A DNA stretch of 64,000 bases from Acidobacteriota bacterium (GTDB lineage Bacteria; Acidobacteriota; Blastocatellia; Pyrinomonadales; Pyrinomonadaceae): contig JAFDVK010000034.1 of assembly GCA_018269005.1 (NCBI GenBank), positions 121,285 through 185,284 of the forward strand, in the 5' to 3' direction. Every line of letters starts with the position of its first letter. Within the stretch, counting starts at the first letter, position 1. Shown here piece by piece: positions 35,397 to 42,718 of this stretch. Below the pieces are notes generated by a model. That model was not told where the DNA came from, made no database searches, and saw only the letters and a list, made by a program, of their open reading frames with translations. A program made the translations under genes and the position numbers.

Positions 35397-36757
35397 CCGA
35401 GAAGCTCACAAAGACCGTCCACATAACGAACTATTATCATAAGAATTCGGGCGGCATCAGCACTTCCTACAACGCGCTGATGGCAGCCGCGGAACGCCAT
35501 AAACGCGAAATGGCGCTGATCGTTCCGGGCGAAACGGAAGAGACCGAGATCGTCAATGATTTCGCGAAGATCCATTACGTGCCCGCAAAATATTCACCGG
35601 TTTTCGACAAGCGATACCGGATAATAATGCCTTGGCAGTATCTTCCCGGTGATTCACTGATCAGAAAGATCATGCTTGACGAAAAGCCTCAGATGGTCGA
35701 GGTCACGGACAAGTACACGCTGAGCATGCTCGGTGCAATGATCCGCACCAACAAGTTCAAACAGTTGGGACGTCCGATGCTCGTGCACTTTTCCTGCGAA
35801 AGGATGGATGACAACATCTCGTCATTCCTCTCCGGCGGAAAGTTCGGCAAATGGGTATCGCGTCGTTTGATGGGAAACTATAACTTCCCTTCGTTCGATT
35901 TTCATATCGCGAATTCGACCTATACGGCGGACGAATTTTACGCTGCGGTTACCGCAAAGAATAATCCGCGACGCTCCAAGTGGTTCATCAACAAGACCTG
36001 GCGTTGGCTTAAGGCACCGCGTGTGCCCATCGAAGACCGGATCCACGTTTGTCCACGCGGCGTTGATATCAAACAGTTTCGGCCCGACCGAAGATCAGAT
36101 GCGACCCGCCGTGAGATCATCGAACGCTCCGGCGTGCCCGGCGATTCCGTGCTTTTGCTTTATGCCGGACGGATCTCGCCCGAAAAGAATGTTCCGCTGC
36201 TTATCGAAATGATGAAGATCCTTGCGAAAGATGCCGACCGCGACTTTCGCCTTCTGATCGCTGGTGCCGGGCCGCTGGCAGAAACTCTTGAGAGCGAGGG
36301 GCAAAAGCTTGGCGAAAGGAAGGTAGTTCAGTTCGGGCATCTCGATAAAGAAACGCTTGCGAACTATTACGCCAACGTCGATGTCTTTGTCCATCCGAAT
36401 CCGCGTGAACCTTTCGGCATTGCTCCGCTCGAGGCGATGGCGTCCGGCGTCGCGACGGTTGCACCGAACGCAGGCGGCATCTTGTCGTATGCGACCGATA
36501 AGAACATTTGGCTGACCGAACCGACAGGCGAAGCGTTCGCCGATGCGGTACGTGATGCTGCATCGAACGAGGCAGCACGGGAGCGGAAGATCGCCGCGGC
36601 CCTCGAGACCGCACGCAGCAATACCCGTGAGGCTTCTACCGATAACCTGTTTGCAACCTACGACAAACTTTACGATTATTTTCAAGAGAACCTTGAGCTT
36701 TTTACTGACCGAGAGGCCGCAGCGGCCTTCTCATTTACCGAACTTCTAGATGTTTGA
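35393..36757 (+). CDS. Glycosyltransferase family 4
   Basis: The start is TTG 35393 overlapping the previous stop; 454 residues. The N-terminal half shows VHITNYYHKNSGGISTSYNAL, a glycine-rich acceptor loop. The donor half shows LLYAGRISPEKNVPLLIEM, IAGAGPLAETLESEG and HPNPREPFGIAPLEAMASG, i.e. the E-PFG-x-x-x-LEA signature of retaining GT4 enzymes. Residues 190-225 include a basic stretch (NNPRRSKWFINKTWRWLK). Its last 8 bases overlap the permease start, so the transporter-like gene is coupled to the cluster. Confidence 0.88.
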   Translation: MTEKLTKTVHITNYYHKNSGGISTSYNALMAAAERHKREMALIVPGETEETEIVNDFAKIHYVPAKYSPVFDKRYRIIMPWQYLPGDSLIRKIMLDEKPQMVEVTDKYTLSMLGAMIRTNKFKQLGRPMLVHFSCERMDDNISSFLSGGKFGKWVSRRLMGNYNFPSFDFHIANSTYTADEFYAAVTAKNNPRRSKWFINKTWRWLKAPRVPIEDRIHVCPRGVDIKQFRPDRRSDATRREIIERSGVPGDSVLLLYAGRISPEKNVPLLIEMMKILAKDADRDFRLLIAGAGPLAETLESEGQKLGERKVVQFGHLDKETLANYYANVDVFVHPNPREPFGIAPLEAMASGVATVAPNAGGILSYATDKNIWLTEPTGEAFADAVRDAASNEAARERKIAAALETARSNTREASTDNLFATYDKLYDYFQENLELFTDREAAAAFSFTELLDV

Positions 36758-37850
36758 GCTTGTACTTGCAAATCTTCGCGTCCGCTTTTTCCGCACGCTG
36801 ATCAGCGTGATCGGTGTCGCGCTTGGCGTCATCCTGATCGTACTTTTCACGGGCCTTGCAAAAGGAATGACAGAGGATATGGCAAAACGCTCGGCGAACT
36901 GGAAGGCCGAGATCGTATTCGCGCGTCCGGGCGGCATGGAATTCGGAAGTTCGAATATGAACGTGAGCACCGCTTACGTTCCGCGTCTCGAGGCGATCGA
37001 GGGAGTTGAGTCGGCAGTGCCTGTCGGACGCTATATCTCGGCTGATCCGAAGGCCCGCTGGGGCCTGCTGCAGCTTGACGGCGTCGATTGGGAGCCGTTC
37101 GCAAAGATGAACGGAATGACGCTTACGCAAGGACGTGCCCCGCAGGCAAACGACGAGGTCATACTCGATGAGCGTCAGGTAAAGAACGAGAACGTAAAGG
37201 TCGGCGACCAGCTCACTCTCTTTGGCAACAAGCAATTCAAGATCGTCGGTGTCTTCGAACCGCCTTCGGGTTCGCGCATAAAAATGACGCTCGCTGCGAT
37301 GCAGTCTATTCTCGAGGAGACGAACAAGTGCACCTACATTCTGATCAAGGTCAAGGACGGCGTTGATGTGCCGACGGTCGCGGCACGCATCAACGAACAG
37401 CTGCCGGGCAACAAGGTCAACCTCACGAGCGACCTTGTCATCGACGCAAAAGACCGCGTTCCGGGCCTCAATACCTTCCTGCGTGTGCTCGTTGGATTAG
37501 GCGCGTTCGTCTCGATCGTCTTTGTTTTACTTTCGATGTACACGACGATCACCGAGCGACGCAAAGAGATCGGCATCCTCAAATCGCTCGGTGCGTCACG
37601 CGGATTCATCGTTTCCACCATAGAAGGCGAAGCCTTGCTGATCGGCCTCGCCGGCATCATCATCGGCTTTCTCACCGCATTCATCGCATCACGAACGATC
37701 AGCCATTTCTTTGAACTGCAGTTCGAATTTAGCGCTCAATGGGTAGTTTGGGCGATCGCTATCGCGATCTTCGGCAGCCTCATCGGCGCACTTTACCCAG
37801 CCCTTCGAGCCTCAGGCATCGACCCCGTCGAAGTAATGGTCAACGAATAA
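36750..37850 (+). CDS. MacB/FtsX-type ABC transporter permease, ATPase partner not adjacent
   Basis: The 366-residue protein has an N-terminal membrane helix (FFRTLISVIGVALGVILIVLF). A periplasmic MacB_PCD-like domain (residues 45-225) follows, then three C-terminal helices of the FtsX domain with the conserved cytoplasmic TERRKEIGILKSLGASRGF. Such proteins work with a separate ATPase as mechanotransmitters or exporters of lipids, peptides or antibiotics. No ATPase gene is in the window, so this is an orphan or uses a shared ATPase. The start lies inside the previous gene (8-base overlap). Its last 39 bases are repeated almost exactly at 38288-38325. Confidence 0.87.
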   Translation: MFELVLANLRVRFFRTLISVIGVALGVILIVLFTGLAKGMTEDMAKRSANWKAEIVFARPGGMEFGSSNMNVSTAYVPRLEAIEGVESAVPVGRYISADPKARWGLLQLDGVDWEPFAKMNGMTLTQGRAPQANDEVILDERQVKNENVKVGDQLTLFGNKQFKIVGVFEPPSGSRIKMTLAAMQSILEETNKCTYILIKVKDGVDVPTVAARINEQLPGNKVNLTSDLVIDAKDRVPGLNTFLRVLVGLGAFVSIVFVLLSMYTTITERRKEIGILKSLGASRGFIVSTIEGEALLIGLAGIIIGFLTAFIASRTISHFFELQFEFSAQWVVWAIAIAIFGSLIGALYPALRASGIDPVEVMVNE

Positions 37851-37959
37851 CCCCGCGAAAACCCTTGGCATGTTTCGTGCATTTCGTGCGGAAAGTGCAT
37901 TCTACAGGCGAACTTTGAGCTGGACGCATATTCTGAAACTGAGTGAAGTAAACAATACA

Positions 37960-38226
37960 ATGCAGCGAAAAGAAGCTTTATCATTGGTTGCAATCGGGCT
38001 CGGTTTATTGAGTTTTATTGGTCTCGCCTCACTAAAGTTGTCTTTTCCGCTTGATCCGCCGATTGTTGCTTTGAACATTTTGCGAATGTCGTTAGCTTTA
38101 GGAGTTGTTTCTTTTTGTGTTGGAATGTTCACAATTCAGTCCCGTGGATTTTGGATCGTGATACTTCTTGCACTCGTGAATGTTACGTTCTTTTTATTCG
38201 GTTGGCCTTTCTATGCAGTGTATTGA
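37960..38226 (+). CDS. Small three-helix membrane protein, unknown
   Basis: From ATG 37960 the product has 88 residues and three hydrophobic helices (LSLVAIGLGLLSFIGLASL, LRMSLALGVVSFCVGMF, FWIVILLALVNVTFFLFGW). The frame continues upstream to 37870, but that part is not protein-like. The DNA is clearly more AT-rich than the surrounding cluster. It lies between the permease stop and a duplicated copy of the permease tail, which suggests it arrived by insertion. No family is recognised. Confidence 0.55.
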   Translation: MQRKEALSLVAIGLGLLSFIGLASLKLSFPLDPPIVALNILRMSLALGVVSFCVGMFTIQSRGFWIVILLALVNVTFFLFGWPFYAVY

Positions 38227-38287
38227 TCCCGTCCGTCAACGCGCCCACAACCGCCTCAACACGAGCGACGGGTACGCGTTCGACGCG

Positions 38288-38325
38288 TCAGGCAGCGACC
38301 CGTCGAAGTAATGGTCAACGAATAA
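38288..38325 (+). repeat. Duplicated 3' tail of the permease gene
   Basis: Bases 38288-38325 repeat the permease end 37812-37850 with one substitution and one deleted C. The last 24 bases, including the stop codon, are identical. The copy is out of frame with any permease sequence upstream. Confidence 0.85.
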
Positions 38326-38370
38326 ATACTGCAAAAACCCTTTCGCGTTCGTTTGTACAGATCGTGCGAA

Positions 38371-38459
38371 ATGGTGAATAGTGAATGGTTAATGGTGGAG
38401 CGAAAGCTCCACCATTACGAAGGAGGGGTGGCAGCCGCCTCGGCTGACGGGGTGGTTCT
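38371..38459 (-). repeat. Interspersed hairpin repeat, copy B (inverted)
   Basis: The reverse complement reads ACCACCCCGTCAGCCGAGG... then CCACCCCTCCTTCGTAA and heptamer TTCAC/CATT units. This matches copy A (3965-4049) through about 50 bases before the stems diverge. Confidence 0.65.
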
Positions 38460-38881
38460 TCCTCCGGAACGCTGACGCCCTCGTCCGCACTGAGTGCGAA
38501 GCACGAACAAACCAGGCGATTATGTTGGGCTGACTGACAGTTAGAAAAGGCGGCTTGCCGCAACGCAGTGCGGTCGGGGTTCTTGGGTCATAGATCCCCA
38601 AGTGTTGCAAAAGACGCAACCGGTCCAGACCGTCACGCGGATTAGGAATATATCGGCGCGTGCGAAGCACGTGACAAGGCATTTGTCGGCGGCAGGCCGC
38701 CTCCAGAAAAGCCGGTGTACGCTCATCGGTCGGGCAAGCCCGACCGCACTGCGAGAGGGCATAGCCCAGAAGATCTTCTCAGTTCTGTCGGCGGCATGCC
38801 GCCTCCGAGATTCTTTTTGTGAGCCATGATCCCCGGTCTAAAGACCGGGGCAATTCGAAGAGACTCTCAAAAAATAGCGTT

Positions 38882-38932
38882 TGACACGTCTGATATACTC
38901 GTAGAGATGGTGTAAACATATGTTTTACACCC
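38882..38932 (+). promoter_or_regulatory. Promoter/operator-like block, copy 2
   Basis: TTGACACG is followed by the extended -10 TGATATACT, TCGTA, and then the near-perfect palindrome GGTGTAAACATATGTTTTAC centred at 38920/38921. Spacing from TTGACA to CATATG is 36 bases, exactly as at 9849-9801. The AAACATATGTTT core resembles the Gram-positive type LexA box, but no SOS gene follows. Confidence 0.5.
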
Positions 38933-39043
38933 TGATCTTTGACAAAAGTGACATTAATTGTCGCCACCATGATAAAAAACGCCGATTTTTGTCCCACTTT
39001 GTCCCACTTGCCCATTCACGGTGAGACGGGACAAACATTGGGA

Positions 39044-39143
39044 AATTGTGAATGGTGAATTGTGAATTGTGAATTGTGAATGGTGAATGCTCACTACTCA
39101 TCACTCATCACTCATCACTCACCTCTCATCACTCACCACTCCA
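39044..39143. repeat. Heptamer microsatellites
   Basis: Runs of TGTGAAT/TGGTGAAT (39044-39090) pass directly into runs of CTCATCA (39091-39143). Single units of the same kind flank the hairpin repeats at 4030-4049 and 38369-38393. Confidence 0.8.
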
Positions 39144-39207
39144 CCCCGGCCTTCGGCCGCCCCTCCTCGGGCAGGAGGGGAGCTGGCGGTTCGGACAAGT
39201 TTGCGGG

Positions 39208-41373
39208 CTAGAATTCGCGTCCGGGTTCGAAGGTTTCGAGGACCTTGGCGAGATCGTCGTTGACGCCGACGTCAGAGATTCCCTTTACGTTTTCGGCATT
39301 GGAAGTTGCAAGCAGCGTAACGGCAAAACCGCTGCGGACGCCGGGCCTTGCCGCCGGGATCCAGATACGGCGACCCCACACGGTCAAAGGATCGCCCGAT
39401 GGTCCTGTTCCACCGCCTTGAAACTGAATCTCGTAGGCTTTCCATCCGTTTACAGAGGTTTGTCCCTGCGAAAGGATCTTGAAGGCCGGAAGGATCTTCG
39501 ATAAAGCCGCAGTTGATTCGGAAACGAGTTCGGGAAAGATCGCTGCGTCATCCGAATACGTCCCTCGGCTGATGTAGTACGACACCAGGAGCTGTTCTTG
39601 GAGCCTTCCGTCAGCACTGAGCTTCGAGATGTCGAGGAATTTGCCGCGATTTGCTTCAGTTCCTTCCTGCGGGCCGGTCGATTTCCACGTCTTCGGAACA
39701 TAGATCGAAAATCCGACAAAGTTCCGATAGAGGTCACCCTTGAGATCCTGCTTGCTGCTGTTGAAATAAGTGGAATTCGGCAGAGCTTGAATATCACGCG
39801 GTGCCGGCGGAGTTTCGGTCGGGTCGTAACCGGAGTTCACATTTGCATCGACGTTCGCAGTTGCAGGAGGTTGCGGGCGATTCAGCAAATAGAACCACGC
39901 CGCGGCGAAGATGACCGAAAGCACGATAAATACTGCCAATGCGATCTTTATCCAGCGTGCATTCGGCGCGTGCAGCGGGTCGGGCGAACGGCGAAGCCAC
40001 GCAGGCATATCGTCAACATCTGTATCGCTTGATGTGCCGCCGGAAGTCTCGGCTTCCGCGTCGGGCGCCCCGAGAAGGACAGGGGAAACATCGTGTGCTT
40101 TTGGAGGTGTCGGAAGCGTCAAAGGCTTGGAAACGGCGGCGGCGAAAACGTCGCCGGCCTCGCGAGCCGTCACATAACGCGAACGCGGATTCGGCGAAAG
40201 TGCCTTTGCGAAGAATTCGTCCAAGGCGGGCGAGATCTCCTGCGAATAGCCGTCACGCTGATCTTTGACAAGTTCGCGTTCGGTCGCACCGTCAAACGGA
40301 AAATCACCGGTCAAGAACTGATATGCCGTGACGCCGAGCGAATAGATATCGCTCGAAACGGTCGAAACACCGCCTTCGATGATCTCCGGTGCGGCATAGC
40401 GAATGTTGTCTTCGTGGAGCTCGCCGCTTGAAACGCCGAAATTCGTGATCTTTAGGGCCGCCTCACCATCTGCCGAGGCGATCTCGATGTTTGCGGGGCG
40501 AAGGTCGCGATGCAGAATTCCCTGCTTATGGACGTCGCCGAGAGCTTGGCCGATCTGGCGTATCAGCTTTCCGGCACGCGCCGGGTCGAACCGGCCGTGG
40601 ATCGAGAGGATCTCGTCGGCGGAAAGGGCATCCAGGTCCTCGCTTATCAAATACTTGACGCCGTTCGAATACGCACCGGAATCAAAAACGCGCGCAACGT
40701 TCGGATGGTTCAGATGCGAGAGCCGAACGCGTTCTTCGGCGAGGATCGCCGCCGTTACCTCATCGCCTTCAAAAGGCGTCAAAATGCGCACGACCACGCG
40801 TTTATCGCCGACGATACGGTCTTCCGCAAGATATGCGTAACCGGAATCGTCCGTTGCTTGCATCTCGAGTACGCGGTATCGGCCTTTCACTGTCTTGCCG
40901 ACAAATGATGCCGGCGAGTCGGGGTTGAAATCATTGATATGGCCGGCGGCCTCGCGTTCTTTAAGATCGACGTGCCCAAGCGGAATATCGTTAGGGCTAA
41001 CTCTACGGGCGTTGGGCCGCGCCGCTGACTTTTCCGTTCGGATGGACGACCTGCGGGTTCGCTGCCGACGGTCCGCCTTCGGCTTTATAGGCGTGTTCTC
41101 GCGGCGGAAAAGCTCCGCCATATCCTCGTCCCCAATGACCTCATCATCAGGGTGAATGAATTCGTCAGTGAGTTCGAGAACGATGTCATCGTCTTTTTCG
41201 AATGCTCGGCGAATGCTCGAAGAACCCAATTCCGAACCGCTCAGAACGGTGGAGAAATAGGCATTCAGAGGACGAGCGTCCACTCCCGGCTCGCTCAATA
41301 GGCGCGTTCCGTCGAGGTCACAGACACGCTGAATTCCGGCGACATATCGTTGTCCACAAGTTGGGCAAAACAT
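39208..41373 (-). CDS. Zinc-ribbon membrane protein with kinase-like domain, probable pseudokinase
   Basis: In this 721-residue protein, residues 1-26 form a zinc ribbon start (MFCPTCGQRYV...VCDLDG). A disordered basic region follows, then a protein-kinase-like domain at residues 160-415. The glycine loop is absent (MQATDDSGYAYLA), the ATP-anchoring lysine is arginine (VVVRIL, residue 196), and DFG is NFG (311-313). HRD is kept, followed by LRPAN instead of LKPxN. Three altered motifs make phosphotransfer doubtful. One membrane helix (residues 474-497) leads to a periplasmic domain of about 200 residues without recognised family. Its neighbours are a TPR protein and an intact kinase with the same zinc-ribbon opening, so it may be a regulatory partner of that kinase. 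Confidence 0.85.
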   Translation of the reverse strand: MFCPTCGQRYVAGIQRVCDLDGTRLLSEPGVDARPLNAYFSTVLSGSELGSSSIRRAFEKDDDIVLELTDEFIHPDDEVIGDEDMAELFRRENTPIKPKADRRQRTRRSSIRTEKSAARPNARRVSPNDIPLGHVDLKEREAAGHINDFNPDSPASFVGKTVKGRYRVLEMQATDDSGYAYLAEDRIVGDKRVVVRILTPFEGDEVTAAILAEERVRLSHLNHPNVARVFDSGAYSNGVKYLISEDLDALSADEILSIHGRFDPARAGKLIRQIGQALGDVHKQGILHRDLRPANIEIASADGEAALKITNFGVSSGELHEDNIRYAAPEIIEGGVSTVSSDIYSLGVTAYQFLTGDFPFDGATERELVKDQRDGYSQEISPALDEFFAKALSPNPRSRYVTAREAGDVFAAAVSKPLTLPTPPKAHDVSPVLLGAPDAEAETSGGTSSDTDVDDMPAWLRRSPDPLHAPNARWIKIALAVFIVLSVIFAAAWFYLLNRPQPPATANVDANVNSGYDPTETPPAPRDIQALPNSTYFNSSKQDLKGDLYRNFVGFSIYVPKTWKSTGPQEGTEANRGKFLDISKLSADGRLQEQLLVSYYISRGTYSDDAAIFPELVSESTAALSKILPAFKILSQGQTSVNGWKAYEIQFQGGGTGPSGDPLTVWGRRIWIPAARPGVRSGFAVTLLATSNAENVKGISDVGVNDDLAKVLETFEPGREF

Positions 41374-41539
41374 CAGTTTCTATACAAAAAGAACCTGCAA
41401 GCACAGCCGAAAGCCTTGATATTTGGGAGTTTTAGAGGCCTGCGGCCCTTCGCGCTAAATTACTGCAAAAAGAAACTGCAAATACGATGCAATTTCCGTC
41501 GTTCTTAGAAAAAAATCTCTTAAAATCTTCTCACACGGA

Positions 41540-42691
41540 TCATTTGAGCTTTGCGAGCACGGTCTCACGTTCGGGCTGATACGTCAACGCCAATTTATAC
41601 GACCGCCGGGCTTCATCGCCCTTTCCGGCCCTCGAATATGCATCGCCAAGCTGTTCCAACTGTCTCGCAAGCACGGGCTTCTCGTAATTGTGCGCGAAAC
41701 GCGATCCGCGAAGCAGAATGTTTTCGGCATTCGCAAGATCGGACGTACGCAGATACGCGGAAGCAAGCGAAGAATATGTATCGAAATTCGACATATCGGC
41801 TGCAAGACTCGCCTTAAGGTTCGCAATGCCGTCGGCGACTTCGCCATTTGCGACCCGCGAGATCCCCAGAAGGCGAAGCGCGCGCGCATTTTTCGGTTCG
41901 CTTTGCACCGCCGCTATTAAAAGCCTTTCCGCGGCGGGATAACGTTGCTCGGATTGAAGTATCGCGGCAATGTCCGCGATCTGAGCCGCCCCGCGTGCTC
42001 TTGTTGCCGCGGACGCGTCCATTTCGGCGGCACCGGCAGTATTACCGTTGCGGCGAAGCAACCGCGCAAGATACGCGTAGTTCACGGCATTGTCGGGCGC
42101 AAGCCGTACCGCCGTACGATAAGCATTCTCAGTCTCCGGCCCGACAAGCCCGAGCATCTCACGCGCGACGCCAAGCCGTTCGAAGGCGGCGGCGTTCGAA
42201 GGCTCCTTTTCGGTGACGGACTTCGCAAGATCCATCGCTTCTTCATAGCGATCGGCGAGGTCCATCACCGGCACGGGCGTTGCGAGAATGCCGCTTAATG
42301 CAAGTTTCGCTTCCGCGTCTTCGGGTGTGTTCTTTACAACTTCGCGATATTTTGTCTCGGCCGCAGAAAGGTCGCCGGCCTTTAATGCGTCGGCGGCGTC
42401 GGCTTTCAGCTTGGCTGTCTGTTCGGGTGAAAGTTTTGCGGACGAGGCCTTGACCGGAGCTTTCTTTGTTACTGAGATCTTTGCAGCGGCGGTCCGATCA
42501 GGTGAGATCGGTTTTTTCACCTTGCGAGTTGCCGTTTTCCGCGTATTTGAATTCTTGGATACAGATTTCCGCGGGGCATCTTTTTTCGGCGCGTCCTTAC
42601 CAAAGAGCTTATTGCTGCTCCCGAGATCTTGGGCCGAACCAAGCGAGGTGATAAAAGCGATCAAAACGATCGAGAATATTAGCCGGTACAT
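41540..42691 (-). CDS. Exported TPR-repeat protein
   Basis: The 383-residue protein has a signal peptide (FSIVLIAFITSLGSAQD). A Lys/Ser/Thr-rich basic segment (residues 28-85) precedes about seven TPR units from residue 88 to the C-terminus. Examples are AADALKAGDLSAAETKYREVV, ALRLLGISRVANGEVADGIA and LARQLEQLGDAYSRAGKGDEA. TPR arrays bind proteins; the partner is unknown. It starts 27 bases after the stop of the kinase-FGE gene, consistent with one transcript, and precedes the pseudokinase-like gene by 166 bases. Confidence 0.85.
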   Translation of the reverse strand: MYRLIFSIVLIAFITSLGSAQDLGSSNKLFGKDAPKKDAPRKSVSKNSNTRKTATRKVKKPISPDRTAAAKISVTKKAPVKASSAKLSPEQTAKLKADAADALKAGDLSAAETKYREVVKNTPEDAEAKLALSGILATPVPVMDLADRYEEAMDLAKSVTEKEPSNAAAFERLGVAREMLGLVGPETENAYRTAVRLAPDNAVNYAYLARLLRRNGNTAGAAEMDASAATRARGAAQIADIAAILQSEQRYPAAERLLIAAVQSEPKNARALRLLGISRVANGEVADGIANLKASLAADMSNFDTYSSLASAYLRTSDLANAENILLRGSRFAHNYEKPVLARQLEQLGDAYSRAGKGDEARRSYKLALTYQPERETVLAKLK

Positions 42692-42718
42692 AAATACCTC
42701 ATACGGGCTTTCTTCTTG

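Larger units (their letters stand above)
38227..39207. other. About 1 kb intergenic region of mixed repeats
   Basis: In order: the duplicated permease tail (38288-38325), the inverted hairpin repeat (38371-38459), and GC-rich short palindromes (38460-38815, including GGCGGCAGGCCGCC near 38689 and GGCGGCATGCCGCC near 38803). Then come the promoter/operator-like block (38882-38932), GTCCCA hexamers (38988-39032), heptamer microsatellites (39044-39143) and a CCCCTCCT/AGGAGGGG stem (39160-39181). Open frames crossing it are translations of the repeats. Confidence 0.7.

Noticed and set aside
39044..39143. CRISPR-like regular repeats
   Set aside because: Contiguous heptamers without spacers.
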